Under the pieces are notes generated by a model. That model did not search any database. It saw only the letters and a program-made list of their open reading frames with translations, and had not been told where the DNA came from. A program made the position numbers and the translations under genes. A DNA stretch of 61,504 nucleotides from an uncultured Verrucomicrobiota bacterium (GTDB lineage: Bacteria; Verrucomicrobiota; Verrucomicrobiia; Chthoniobacterales; JACTMZ01). The stretch covers positions 1-61,504 of the forward strand of contig CAJBKE010000009.1 in assembly GCA_903953565.1 (NCBI GenBank). Reading direction: 5' to 3'. Of the stretch, positions 17,201-24,781 are shown one piece after another. Each line of letters starts with the position of its first letter. The first letter of the stretch is position 1.

Positions 17201-17299
17201 TCCGAGGTTGCGGTAGGCGACGAGTCCGCCAAGGACAGCCAAGGCCATGGCCACGAGGACCACGCGGTTGTGTTGGACCGAAAAGACGCCGGGGTTCAT
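14213..17299 (-). CDS. RND efflux permease (HAE1/AcrB type)
   Basis: A 1028-residue inner-membrane proton-driven exporter that pumps drugs or other hydrophobic compounds with an adaptor and an outer-membrane channel. It has the two-fold RND plan: TM1 near residue 15, a periplasmic porter/docking region (YPGASATEVAQEVTNPIE), TM2-6 with ALIIALCMLTDNAIIVIEG (TM4 acidic residue), a second periplasmic region and TM8-12. Its ATG overlaps the stop of the adaptor gene by 4 bp (ATGA), so the pair is one operon. No outer-membrane channel gene follows. The 3' end has been partly copied to 12902-12976. Confidence 0.93.
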   Translation of the reverse strand: MNPGVFSVQHNRVVLVAMALAVLGGLVAYRNLGRLEDPEFTIKQALIITPYPGASATEVAQEVTNPIEIACQQMSQLDFVESESTRGQSLVTVRIKDRYDKHRIQQVWDELRRKVADVQSQLPPAARGQSVIIDDFGDVYGIFFALTGDGYSFPELRRYADFLRRELLGVPMVKSVVLFGEQQEVVYLEISRLRLAQLGLDEEQIYSKLREQNIAADGGRVRAGDLHIAIDPTGAFTSAEDMLEMIIGSDRSGRQLRLRDIATLQRADREPPRRLLRYDGKPAIGIGISIVPGGNVVEMGAYVREKLAELAGTQPVGMEIGEINFQPEAVAAATNEFVFNLAKAVTIVFVVLFFAMGRKTSLIIGGVLFLTIMATFLVMYLKGDLLMERISLGALIIALCMLTDNAIIVIEGIKVGIEKGRDKLQVVREVVAENQWPLFGATAIGIIAFAAIGLSEDNTGEYTNSLFWVILIALSLSWVSSVTATPLLSYIFFRPLAPGSAEAARDPYDALPFRIYRKLLTAALRYRWLVVVLAALGLGAGLYGFRYVDQSFFPPSTRPQFMVDVYLPAGTHIRETEAFAENFREYIQKLDGVTHVTSLIGGGGLRFLLVYSPEHENRAYVQFLVDVDDWRQIDPIAAAIQQELDTNRPGANGIAKRFLLGPGSGGRIQVRFSGPDPAMLRQLGEQARQVLEEDGNAVAVRTDWQEPVQVIRPQVLEQQARRNGLTRVDVARALETSFEGRPVGLYREPGTEGTGLFPQENRLLPIIARPPQAEREDAAAIGNLQIWSPAAARMIPLAQVTAGTEVAWENPVIARRDRSPTLTVHADPRRGLPSQLRERVRDHIEDIELPPGYRLEWGGEYEDSGRARSALAEPIPWFFAIMAFIVVALFNSIRTTVLIWLVMPLCIIAVTAGLLLTGMPFGFMALLGLLALGGELIKNQIVVVSKIKTLIDKGTQPYRAILEGCTSKMRPICMVVLTTVLGMIPLVTDPFFSSMAVTIMFGLSFAAVLSLLVTPVLYAIFYGIREDA

Positions 17300-18573
17300 G
17301 GCCGGCCGCCCAGCGCGTCTCCGAGATCGCGCACCTTCATGCCTTCACGCAAATGGCTGGCGCCGGCCGCGGCGATGCGGTCACCGGGTTGCAGGCCTTC
17401 GGTGATTTCGATGAGCCCGCTGGAAATGGCACCAGTGCGCACGGGGCGCGCGGATGTGGTTCCGTCGGGACCAATAATCCACACGATGGAGTCACCATTG
17501 CTGTTCTGCACCACGGCGGAGACGGGCACGGAGATGTTCGGACCGAGCACGGCGGCGCGGCGGTAGTTCATGGTGACGGTGGCGGTCATGCCGGGGAGCA
17601 GGTTGAGGTCCGCGGGAGCTTGCATGGTGGCGCGGACATTGAAGGTTTGCGTCACCGGGTCGGCGCGCTGGGCGATCTCGCGCACTTGCACAGGAAAGCT
17701 GCGGCCGGGTGCGGCGCTGAATTCGGCGGTGAGCCCGGTGATGTCGGCGGTGCGCAGGGCCGAGGCCATGACCGACTCGGGGACATCGACGGCGATTTCG
17801 ATTTCCTCGACGTCTTGGAATTTCACCACCGGCTGTTTGGCGCGGATGCTTTGGCCTTGTTCGACAAAGCGTCTGGCGATGACCCCTGCGTAGGGCGCGG
17901 TGAGCGTGGTGTCGGCCAATTGGATCCCGGCCTCGACCACGCGGGCTTCGAGTCCGGCGACTTCAGATTGCTTGGCGAGGATGTCTTCCTCGCGACCGGT
18001 CAGGCTTTGATCGAGCGAGGCGCGGGCGGCTTGGCGATTTTCCAAGGCGACCCGGAACGCGGTGTCGGCGCGGTCGAATTCTAGACGGGAAATGGTTTGC
18101 GAGCGGAGCAGTTGCGTGGCGCGATCGAGATCGACGCGGGCATTGGCCAGCGTGGCGTCGGCCGAACGGAGTTGGGCTTCGAGGCGCTGTTGTTCCTCCG
18201 GACGGGCGCCGGCTTGCAGGGCCTGCAGGTCGGCGCGGGCGCGCGCGAGTTGTCCCTGCAGCACATCGAGGCGCGCCTGGAATTCATCCGGACGCAACCG
18301 CGCGACTAAATCGCCCTGCGCCACGCGTTGTCCTTCTCGGACCGGCAGATCGACGAGCAGGCCGGGCACTTGAAAAGTGAGTTCGACCTGTTTGGACGCA
18401 TCGACGCGGCCCGGAAACGTGCGACTGCCGGTGTCTCCTCCGCCGGCCACAACCAGCGTGCGCACAGGGCGGACGAGTTCCGTCGATGTTTGCGGCGGAC
18501 GCGAGCAGGCGGTCAGCAAAAACGCGGCGACTATCGTGCCGGAAAGCAGAAGATGGAAGATGGTTCGGCTCAT
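17296..18573 (-). CDS. RND efflux periplasmic adaptor (MFP), lipoprotein
   Basis: A 425-residue membrane-fusion protein bridging the permease and an outer-membrane channel. The signal ends with lipobox LTAC at residues 20-23, so it is probably lipid-anchored. Order: first lipoyl half (VELTFQVPGLLVDLPVREGQ), a long coiled-coil hairpin at about residues 115-205 (EEQQRLEAQLRSADATLAN), second lipoyl half (TLTAPYAGVIARRFVEQGQ), beta-barrel domain and membrane-proximal domain. It is the first gene of the operon; the permease start overlaps its stop. Substrates cannot be inferred. Confidence 0.92.
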   Translation of the reverse strand: MSRTIFHLLLSGTIVAAFLLTACSRPPQTSTELVRPVRTLVVAGGGDTGSRTFPGRVDASKQVELTFQVPGLLVDLPVREGQRVAQGDLVARLRPDEFQARLDVLQGQLARARADLQALQAGARPEEQQRLEAQLRSADATLANARVDLDRATQLLRSQTISRLEFDRADTAFRVALENRQAARASLDQSLTGREEDILAKQSEVAGLEARVVEAGIQLADTTLTAPYAGVIARRFVEQGQSIRAKQPVVKFQDVEEIEIAVDVPESVMASALRTADITGLTAEFSAAPGRSFPVQVREIAQRADPVTQTFNVRATMQAPADLNLLPGMTATVTMNYRRAAVLGPNISVPVSAVVQNSNGDSIVWIIGPDGTTSARPVRTGAISSGLIEITEGLQPGDRIAAAGASHLREGMKVRDLGDALGGRP

Positions 18574-18694
18574 CGGAGGGAGGTTTCTGCGCTGCGGTTA
18601 TTGCGCCAAGTTGACAGAGGACAACTAGCATGGGGGAGGCACTCAAGCCATCTTATACCTTGTGGTGTGGTTCCGCGGAGACGAGGCTCGTGGT

Positions 18695-19237
18695 ATGGAA
18701 AACACCACGCATCAGCACAGCCGCATTTGGTATATCCTTGGCGGCATTCTCTCTATTTTCATCGGATTCTACGCCATGGGGCGTCCCGGGTTGGCCACGC
18801 TGGCGGTGACGCAGGTGGTCGGTATCATCGCTTTGGCCAGCGGCATTGTGCTTTTCTTCGCCGCGGTCTTCGGCAAAGCACGGCAGCATCGGCTTTATGA
18901 CTTTTTCTCGGCGGCGTTGCGCATCGCGGTCGGTCTGCTGCTGGTGGCCAATGTGTTGAAAGGCGTGCTGCTGCTGACCCTCGTGCTCGGTTCGATTTTT
19001 GTCATAGAAGGAATTTACGGGCTGGTGCTCGGTCTCAAGTTGCGCGGCAAGAATCCGGCATGGGGCTGGGTGGTTTTCAATGGCCTCGCCGCACTTGTGC
19101 TCGGTATCATGCTCATCGCGCAATTTCCGGGCAGCGCCATCTGGGCGATCGGGCTGCTCTTCGGGATCAATTGCATTTTCACCGGCGCCACGCTGATCGC
19201 CTACGGCACGGCGCTGCCGAAAGCGCAGGAAGCGTAG
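18695..19237 (+). CDS. HdeD-family membrane protein (DUF308)
   Basis: A 180-residue integral membrane protein with about six transmembrane segments arranged as three repeated pairs, as in HdeD/DUF308 (IWYILGGILSIFIGFYAM, then RIAVGLLLVANVL, then AALVLGIMLIAQFP). HdeD contributes to acid resistance in enterobacteria, but most relatives have no known role. ATG 18695 is preferred over GTG 18662 because it begins just before the first membrane segment and follows a GGAGACGAGG stretch. It is divergent from the RND operon, 121 bp away. Confidence 0.82.
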   Translation: MENTTHQHSRIWYILGGILSIFIGFYAMGRPGLATLAVTQVVGIIALASGIVLFFAAVFGKARQHRLYDFFSAALRIAVGLLLVANVLKGVLLLTLVLGSIFVIEGIYGLVLGLKLRGKNPAWGWVVFNGLAALVLGIMLIAQFPGSAIWAIGLLFGINCIFTGATLIAYGTALPKAQEA

Positions 19238-19262
19238 TTGTTGTGGCGCAGATTTGCCGCGG

Positions 19263-20891
19263 GTGAACGGTCTTCGTTTCGGCTTTGCGGTTTGTTGCGC
19301 TTGCGTCCTGAGCGGTTGCGCGGCGGTTAATTTGCGCATTCTGCCGGAGCAGCGGACGGAAGAACGCGAACTGCGGCGGGCCGGGGTGGCGCGGGAGTTG
19401 CCGCCCTGGCAGGTGCTGGCGCGCCGCGGCGCGGATGACGAACAAAGACGTTCCTTGGTCGCAGCGGCACGTGCGGCTTGGCCAGGGATGCTGCGCGGTA
19501 ACGAAACGGATGCGCTGGTTTATCGTGCGGCGTTGCGCCGGTTGGTCCGTCTCGGCGAGAAATCCGATTGGTCCGGGCCGGGGTCGGACGGATTGGTGCG
19601 GACCGGGCGGGATGTGTTGGATCCGGCGGCGGCGGACACCATCGTTCCGGCCGACCAGGTGGAGATCGGCGGCGTGCCACAGCGGGTGAGGCAGGCAGGC
19701 TTGGGCTTGCCGTGCGTGGCGTGGTTCCGTGCTGATGCGCAGTTTTTGCGTGGCGAACCGGGCGTGCCGCCGGCGGGGATGGCGATTCCGGTCACGGCGT
19801 TGCTGACCTTCGATGATGACGGGCGAGCGCAGTGGCGATTCGTGCGGACCATGCAACGCGACCGCTGGCCGGTGGCGGGGCGGGAGCGGCAGCTGGCGGC
19901 TGATTTTTCGGCGCCGCTGGCCATGATCATTGCCAAGGGTACGAACCGTTCGTTCGATCTGGTGTCGCTCTTCCGTCCGGAGGAAAACATGGAACGTGCG
20001 GGGCTGTATCAGTTCCAGCCCTTTGATCCGGACAAGACGCCGGTGGTTTTCGTGCACGGGTTGATGTCACGGCCGGAGACGTGGCGGATCGCGGTCAATC
20101 AGCTCGTGGCGGACCCGGAGATCCGGAGGAATTTCCAATTCTGGTTCATGCTTTATCCGACGGGCTTGCCGGTCTGGAAATCGGCGGCGCATTTGCGGTC
20201 GGAGTTGGATCGTTTCAATGGCGAGCTGGCGACGCGGGTGACGACGCGAGGCGCACGGGCACGGATGCGCGGCAAGGTCCTCGTCGGTCACAGCATGGGT
20301 GGTTTGGTTTCGAGTCTGCAGGTGCGCGAGGGAGGGGAGTCCTTGTGGGCGAGGTTTTCGAAGGTTCCGATCGCGGAATTGCCGATCAGTGAGCCGGCGA
20401 GGCGGAAGATCGAGGAGTTGATGGTGTTCGAGCCGCGCACCGATGTGTCGCGGGTGGTTTTCGCCGGCGTGCCGCACCGGGGCAGTCCGCTGGCCTTGCG
20501 GGCGGGAGCGCGTTTTTTCGCCGCGCAGGTGCGTTTCGCGCTGCCGGAAATTCAGAGCTATCGCGATTTGCTTATCTCGAAGGCGCACGCGGAGGTGCGG
20601 CGGGATTTGGAAGAACCGGCCAACAGCATCCGTTTTTTGCGGGAGAATTCGCCCTTGCTCGAGGCCATCCTCGCGGCACCGCGGGATCCGCGGGTGAAGC
20701 TCCATTCGATCATCGGCGACCGCGGACGCAACGATGCGCCGGATGGCGGCGACGGAATCGTGCCTTTCCGCAGCGCGCACTATCCGGGGGCGGTCAGCGA
20801 GAAAATCGTGCCTTCGGGCCATGATGTGCATCAGCATCCGGACGGCGTGCGGGAGATCGCGCGGATTTTGCGGGAGGGGTTGGGGAATTGA
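19263..20891 (+). CDS. PGAP1-like alpha/beta-hydrolase lipoprotein (copy 1)
   Basis: A serine hydrolase of about 542 residues. GTG 19263 gives a lipoprotein signal FAVCCACVLSGC; TTG 19254 is the alternative. Hydrolase motifs: [14 protein letters not shown] (oxyanion), VLVGHSMGGLV (nucleophile Ser), an acidic residue in GDGIVPF and His in PSGHDVHQHP. It is homologous along its length to the gene at 56702-58393, which shares [28 protein letters not shown]-like and IIGDRGR motifs. An envelope lipase or deacylase role is likely; the substrate is unknown. The N-terminal 250 residues are not assigned to a family. Confidence 0.82.
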   Translation: MNGLRFGFAVCCACVLSGCAAVNLRILPEQRTEERELRRAGVARELPPWQVLARRGADDEQRRSLVAAARAAWPGMLRGNETDALVYRAALRRLVRLGEKSDWSGPGSDGLVRTGRDVLDPAAADTIVPADQVEIGGVPQRVRQAGLGLPCVAWFRADAQFLRGEPGVPPAGMAIPVTALLTFDDDGRAQWRFVRTMQRDRWPVAGRERQLAADFSAPLAMIIAKGTNRSFDLVSLFRPEENMERAGLYQFQPFDPDKTPVVFVHGLMSRPETWRIAVNQLVADPEIRRNFQFWFMLYPTGLPVWKSAAHLRSELDRFNGELATRVTTRGARARMRGKVLVGHSMGGLVSSLQVREGGESLWARFSKVPIAELPISEPARRKIEELMVFEPRTDVSRVVFAGVPHRGSPLALRAGARFFAAQVRFALPEIQSYRDLLISKAHAEVRRDLEEPANSIRFLRENSPLLEAILAAPRDPRVKLHSIIGDRGRNDAPDGGDGIVPFRSAHYPGAVSEKIVPSGHDVHQHPDGVREIARILREGLGN

Positions 20892-20943
20892 TGCCATTTC
20901 CGGCTCGTGCCAGCTGGGTCGGCTGGGACAAGATCGCGGCACT

Positions 20944-21159
20944 ATGAAATCTCTCCGGAAATTGTTTTTGGTCGGCGTTTGTTTGGCTTCGGTGGGTGTG
21001 GCCGAGGCCAAGGGGCCGAAGTGGGAATACATGGTGGTGAGTGCCGGCCTGCAAAACCGCAGCCTCGAGCAGATGCTCAACGCACGCGGGGCCGAGGGTT
21101 GGGAGCTGGTCGCCTTCACGCGGAAGGACGTCGCGGTGTTCAAGCGCACGGCGCGGTGA
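20944..21159 (+). CDS. Small exported DUF4177-like protein
   Basis: A 71-residue protein from ATG 20944: signal peptide MKSLRKLFLVGVCLASVGVA, then KWEYMVVSAGLQNRSLEQML and EGWELVAFTRKDVAVFKR, the pattern of the DUF4177 fold (KWEY..., LN..G.EGWELV). DUF4177 proteins are small and of unknown role. The gene lies 52 bp after the hydrolase and may be co-transcribed. A longer open frame upstream overlaps the hydrolase and is rejected. Confidence 0.75.
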   Translation: MKSLRKLFLVGVCLASVGVAEAKGPKWEYMVVSAGLQNRSLEQMLNARGAEGWELVAFTRKDVAVFKRTAR

Positions 21160-21182
21160 CGAGGATAAGAAAGAGCTGAGCA

Positions 21183-21230
21183 GGTGGCGGCGGAATGAAG
21201 TGTCCCGCGACCAGAGACCGCCGCTGCAAA
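21183..21230. repeat. Repeat C, divergent copy
   Basis: It reads GGTGGCGGCGGAATGAAGTG, then TCGCGA..., then GACCGCCGCT; the ends are related to the repeat C copies at 24731-24764 and 61467-61503 (shared AGCGGCGGTCT on the reverse strand). Its hairpin lies just upstream of the CvpA-like gene start. Confidence 0.4.
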
Positions 21231-21235
21231 TAAAG

Positions 21236-22072
21236 ATGAACATGCCAACATTGCCTGTTCCCTCCGCCTGGCTCTGGCTCGCGGCGGGGCTTTATCTTCT
21301 TTTTGAAATCTGGCGCGGATGGCGGCGAGGGGTCATGCGGCATGGGATGAGTGTGGTGGCTCTGCTCGTGGCGGGTGGCGTCGGATGGATCTTTGCCTGG
21401 ATGACCGGATTTGTTTCCGACCGGATCATTCCTCTGCCTTACCCCGGCGGACGGCTGATTTTCGGGCTCATTGCCGCCCTCGTGTTTTATTTCGCCGCGG
21501 TGGCGCTCTCATCGATGCTCTTCAAAAAGACTGCGCAGCAACCTCCCGGTCTGGTGCGGTTGTTCTATGGCGCGGGCGGAGGATTTTTCGGGCTGATCTT
21601 CGGTCTCCTCATTCTTTGGGGCGGCATTTCCATTTTTCGCACGCTCGGCGCGGTCGCCGAGGCCAGGCAGGTGGCCCCGGGCGACGAGCAGTTGGTGGCG
21701 ATCAAGGAATCGCTCGAAGAGGGTGCGACGGGCGGCTTGGTCGAGAAGGTGGATATCGTTCCGGCCAACATCTACGGACTCATCACCAGGATCATGCGGG
21801 TCACGCAGTCACCCGAGGCCACGGCGCGTTTTTTTGCTTACCCCCAGACCCAGGAACTTCTCACCCAGCCGAAAATTCTGGAGCTTTTCACCGATCCCGC
21901 GGTGGCAGGTGCGGCGTCGGATGGGAATTATTTGTCGCTCCTGACCAGTCCCAAGCTGGCCGAGGTGGCGTCCGACCCGGAGGTGCAAAAGTTTTTCACC
22001 GGATTCGAACTGGAAAAAGCGCTCGACTACGCGCTGCAGGAATCGGCACCTTCGCCTGTTCCAACACCATGA
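21236..22072 (+). CDS. CvpA-like membrane protein
   Basis: A 278-residue protein from ATG 21236. The N-terminal half has about four transmembrane helices with WRGWRRGVMRHGMSVVALLV near the start and a Gly-rich segment GAGGGFFGLIFGLLIL, the arrangement of CvpA family proteins (colicin V production, purine-linked in enterobacteria). The C-terminal half is soluble. The stop codon overlaps the gatB start (ATGA, 4 bp), so translation is coupled. The CvpA call rests on topology and the conserved basic-Gly loops. Confidence 0.68.
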   Translation: MNMPTLPVPSAWLWLAAGLYLLFEIWRGWRRGVMRHGMSVVALLVAGGVGWIFAWMTGFVSDRIIPLPYPGGRLIFGLIAALVFYFAAVALSSMLFKKTAQQPPGLVRLFYGAGGGFFGLIFGLLILWGGISIFRTLGAVAEARQVAPGDEQLVAIKESLEEGATGGLVEKVDIVPANIYGLITRIMRVTQSPEATARFFAYPQTQELLTQPKILELFTDPAVAGAASDGNYLSLLTSPKLAEVASDPEVQKFFTGFELEKALDYALQESAPSPVPTP

Positions 22073-23526
22073 GTCAGGACTACATCGCCACCATCGGACT
22101 CGAGGTCCATGTGCAACTGAAGACGCGCAGCAAAATGTTCTGCGCCTGCCCGGTGGAATACGGCGCCACGCCCAACACGCATACTTGCCCGACCTGTCTC
22201 GGGTTGCCCGGTGCCCTGCCGGTCATGAACGAGGAAGCGCTCAAGCTGACCATCCTGACCGGCCTGATGCTCGGCTGCAAAATTGCGGACGTCTGCAAGT
22301 TCGACCGCAAGAGCTATTACTACCCGGACATGCCGAAAAACTACCAGATCTCGCAATACGACATGCCGCTCTGCCTTGGCGGCGGCGTGCCCTTGCACGA
22401 TCTGGCTTACCCCAAAGACGCGCAGAAGAATATTGCGACGAAGGACAAAGTCGTTCGTCTGACCCGCATCCATCTCGAGGAAGACGTGGCCAAAAGCTTC
22501 CACCTCGAAAATTCCTCCGGCATCGATTTCAACCGCGCGGGCACGCCGCTGATGGAAATCGTGTCCGAGGCCGACATCGCCAATCCCGAAGAGGCCTTTG
22601 CTTACCTCACCTCGCTCAAACAGCATCTGGAGTATGCCGATGTCTCCGACGCCGACATGGAAAAAGGTCAGATGCGGTGTGACGTCAACGTGTCCGTGCG
22701 TCCCGCCGGCACAGAAAAGTGGGGCACCAAGATCGAGCTGAAGAATCTGAACACGATCAGCGGCGTGCGGCGTGCCTTGGCCTACGAGATTGACCGTCAG
22801 AGCAAGGTCTTGCGTGGCGGCGGTTCGCTGCAGCAGGAGACGCGGCGTTGGGATGATGACTTGGGCGAGACGCAGCTCATGCGCATCAAGGAGTCTGCCC
22901 ACGATTACCGCTATTTCCCGGATCCGGACCTCATGCCGGTCAAAACAGAGAAGCTTCTCGCCGCGGCCAAGGAGCTGTTGCCCGAATTGCCGGCCCAAAA
23001 ACGCGCGCGCTATGAAAAGGATTTCGGGGTGAGCGAATACGATGCCGCTGTGCTGGCCGACAACCTCGAGCTGGGCGGCTACTTCGAGCAGGCCGCCTCG
23101 GGCTCCCCGCGCGGCAAACTAATCGCCAACTGGATTCTGAACGATTTGCAGAGCGCGCTTTCCGCGGCAGGCCAGGCGATCGCTGCTTGTCCGATCAAGC
23201 CCGCGCAGTTGGATGGATTGGTGGCGTTGCTGGCCGGCGGGCAAATCAACGGCAAGCAAGCGAAGGAAGTCTTTGCCGAGATGTTCGCCACCGGGCGCGA
23301 TGCGGCGGCGATCGTCGAAGAGAAAGGTCTCAAGCAGGAGAGCGACGCCGGTGCGATCGGCGCCCTGTGTGACGAGGTGATGGCGGCGAACCCGCAGTCC
23401 GTCGCCGATTTCAAGGCGGGTAAAGAGGCTGCGCTCAATTTCCTCAAGGGGCAGGTGATGAAGCTTTCCAAAGGCAAGGCCAACCCGGCGATGGTGGGTG
23501 ATCTTTTGGCGGAGAAGTTGGGGTAG
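22069..23526 (+). CDS. gatB: Aspartyl/glutamyl-tRNA amidotransferase subunit B
   Basis: A 485-residue subunit of GatCAB, which converts Glu-tRNA(Gln) and Asp-tRNA(Asn) to the amidated forms using glutamine. The start MSQDYIATIGLEVHVQLKT is characteristic. Zinc-binding cysteines appear in MFCACPVEYG and HTCPTCLGLPG, the kinase core in YYYPDMPKNYQISQYD, and the C-terminal YqeY-like tail ends KGKANPAMVGDLLAEKLG. The reading frame is open upstream through the CvpA-like gene, but ATG 22069 overlapping that stop is the family start. gatA and gatC are not in the window, so the subunit genes are dispersed. Confidence 0.97.
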   Translation: MSQDYIATIGLEVHVQLKTRSKMFCACPVEYGATPNTHTCPTCLGLPGALPVMNEEALKLTILTGLMLGCKIADVCKFDRKSYYYPDMPKNYQISQYDMPLCLGGGVPLHDLAYPKDAQKNIATKDKVVRLTRIHLEEDVAKSFHLENSSGIDFNRAGTPLMEIVSEADIANPEEAFAYLTSLKQHLEYADVSDADMEKGQMRCDVNVSVRPAGTEKWGTKIELKNLNTISGVRRALAYEIDRQSKVLRGGGSLQQETRRWDDDLGETQLMRIKESAHDYRYFPDPDLMPVKTEKLLAAAKELLPELPAQKRARYEKDFGVSEYDAAVLADNLELGGYFEQAASGSPRGKLIANWILNDLQSALSAAGQAIAACPIKPAQLDGLVALLAGGQINGKQAKEVFAEMFATGRDAAAIVEEKGLKQESDAGAIGALCDEVMAANPQSVADFKAGKEAALNFLKGQVMKLSKGKANPAMVGDLLAEKLG

Positions 23527-23566
23527 GAGTTTTGAACAAAAGGTAACGAAGGGGGCGGGGGACTAA

Positions 23567-23632
23567 GGTGGATCGCGCCGTCCCGGCGCGATAGGTGCGT
23601 CGACTATCGCGATGGGGACATCGCGATCCACC
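23567..23632. repeat. Repeat A copy 2 (REPIN-like)
   Basis: A 66-bp element with the same 11-bp terminal inverted repeats and the same two hairpins as copy 1, in the same orientation. Only the 13-base spacer (23593-23605) differs. It lies just after gatB. Confidence 0.85.
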
Positions 23633-23660
23633 TTGTGTTGAATCGGATCCTCGGGAGAGG

Positions 23661-24014
23661 ATGTCCGGCATGAGCTTTAGCGGACGCTGGTTCGTCGGAT
23701 TCGGGATTTTCCTGATCCTTTGCGGGGTGGCGGGGTATTTGTCCAATCCGGCGGGGGCGAAGACGGCGTTGATGTCCGGGGGGACGTTCGGGGGGCTTTC
23801 GGTGGTGTGGGGTGTTCTTATGTTGCGTGGCCTTGTTTGGGCCAAGATGGCGGCGTGGATCAGCACGATCGTGCTGGCGGCGGCTTTTACTTGGCGTTCA
23901 AGTGCCGGATGGATGGCTTATGCCGGGGGCGAGCCGAAACTGTTTGCGGCGTCCTTGATCACGCTGATGCTCGTTGCATCGCTGGCTTCGCTTGCGGTGC
24001 TCTGGCGGCGGTGA
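23661..24014 (+). CDS. Small four-TM membrane protein (TMEM14-like)
   Basis: A 117-residue protein from ATG 23661, preceded by GGGAGAGG at a good ribosome-binding distance. It has four hydrophobic segments: GFGIFLILCGVAGYL, GLSVVWGVLML, AAWISTIVLAAAF and LITLMLVASLASLAVLW. A Gly-rich segment MSGGTFGGLSV follows the first segment. This size and layout resemble TMEM14/UPF0136 proteins of unknown function. The repeat A element lies immediately before it, so its promoter may be inside or just after that element. Confidence 0.6.
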   Translation: MSGMSFSGRWFVGFGIFLILCGVAGYLSNPAGAKTALMSGGTFGGLSVVWGVLMLRGLVWAKMAAWISTIVLAAAFTWRSSAGWMAYAGGEPKLFAASLITLMLVASLASLAVLWRR

Positions 24015-24043
24015 CGGCGGTTGCGGAAGGATCTCGGCGCGTC

Positions 24044-24083
24044 GGGGATCCGCACACGGCGGACAGGCTGCCGCGCCCTACCT
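24044..24083. repeat. Repeat B copy 2 (degenerate)
   Basis: It reads, on the reverse strand, GGTAGGGCGCGGCAG..., sharing the GGTAGGGC head with the other B copies. A weak hairpin can form in the interior. The relationship rests mostly on the head and on its intergenic position. Confidence 0.4.
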
Positions 24084-24117
24084 GTTGGGAAGGTCGTGCG
24101 TTTTCGCGGCGTGTAAA

Positions 24118-24136
24118 GCGGTGACTTGGTCACCGC
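24118..24136. repeat. Perfect palindrome GCGGTGAC-TTG-GTCACCGC
   Basis: An 8-bp perfect stem with a 3-base loop, within AAAGCGG... and ...GCACTCCAAAA. It lies between the convergent TMEM14-like and thioredoxin-like genes. It may be a further interspersed repeat family; no second copy was seen in the window. Confidence 0.5.
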
Positions 24137-24166
24137 ACTCCAAAATGGTGCAGCGGGGACGGCTGA

Positions 24167-24658
24167 TCAATTGGCCTTGCCGGCGGCGCTGATCCATTTG
24201 CTCAGGGCTCCGGCGGGGTCGGCATCGCTCATTTCGGAGCGTCCTTCATTGGTGATGAGGTTGCCCTGATCGTCGATGATGACGAGGGAGGGGATGCCTT
24301 GGATGTCGTATTTTTGCTGGAGTTGTTCGCGCAGCGGCGAGTCATGGGGCACGGCCAGCCAATTCATTTTGTAGTCCTTCATGTATTTCTGCTGCGCTTC
24401 AGGACTGCGGTCGCTGCTGACGAAAACCACTTCGAACTTGTCGGCAGCGCTGTCGCGTAGCTTGACCAGTTCCGGGGTGAATGCTTTGCAGGGCGGACAC
24501 CACTCGGCGGAGAAATAAAGTCCGACGACTTTGCCGGCGAGCGAGGAGGTGGGCACTTTTTCGCCGGCAGCGTTGATCAATTCGGGACCGACGAGTTCTT
24601 CGAGCGAGGCGTAGGTGGTGAAGGGGATGAGGAGAAGGAGGGAGAGGAGGGTTTTCAT
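24167..24658 (-). CDS. Thioredoxin-like thiol-disulfide oxidoreductase, exported
   Basis: A 163-residue protein from ATG 24658 with a signal peptide (MKTLLSLLLLIPFTTYA) and a nucleoredoxin/tryparedoxin-type thioredoxin fold: active site SAEWCPPCKAF, VVFVSSDRSPEAQQKYM and the cis-Pro loop GIPSLVIIDDQG. It probably acts in periplasmic thiol redox. The upstream in-frame ATG at 24706 is rejected because it precedes the signal peptide by 16 codons. It stands alone, with repeat C 73 bp upstream. Confidence 0.88.
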   Translation of the reverse strand: MKTLLSLLLLIPFTTYASLEELVGPELINAAGEKVPTSSLAGKVVGLYFSAEWCPPCKAFTPELVKLRDSAADKFEVVFVSSDRSPEAQQKYMKDYKMNWLAVPHDSPLREQLQQKYDIQGIPSLVIIDDQGNLITNEGRSEMSDADPAGALSKWISAAGKAN

Positions 24659-24730
24659 GGGTTTATTCTTCTTGATGGAATGTGCCGGTTTTTTCGGAAA
24701 TGTCACGTGGATGATTTGCGGGGATGGGGT

Positions 24731-24764
24731 GGGAAGGTGGCGACGGTCATAAACCGCCGCTAAA
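24731..24764. repeat. Repeat C copy
   Basis: On the reverse strand it reads TAGCGGCGGTTTATGACCGT then CGCCACCTTCCC, nearly the same as 61467-61503. The core GCGGCGGTTTATGACCGTCG folds on itself. It lies between the thioredoxin-like gene and nth. Confidence 0.6.
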
Positions 24765-24781
24765 AGAGTGGTGGAGGGAAG

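Noticed and set aside
15995-17566. 523-codon plus-strand frame across the RND permease/adaptor genes
   Set aside because: It lies antisense to two clear genes; its composition (Asp/His/Gly-rich) is what reverse reading of GC-rich coding DNA gives.
21319-23526. 735-residue fusion upstream of GatB
   Set aside because: The extra part is a shifted frame of the CvpA-like gene; GatB family start is the ATG at 22069.
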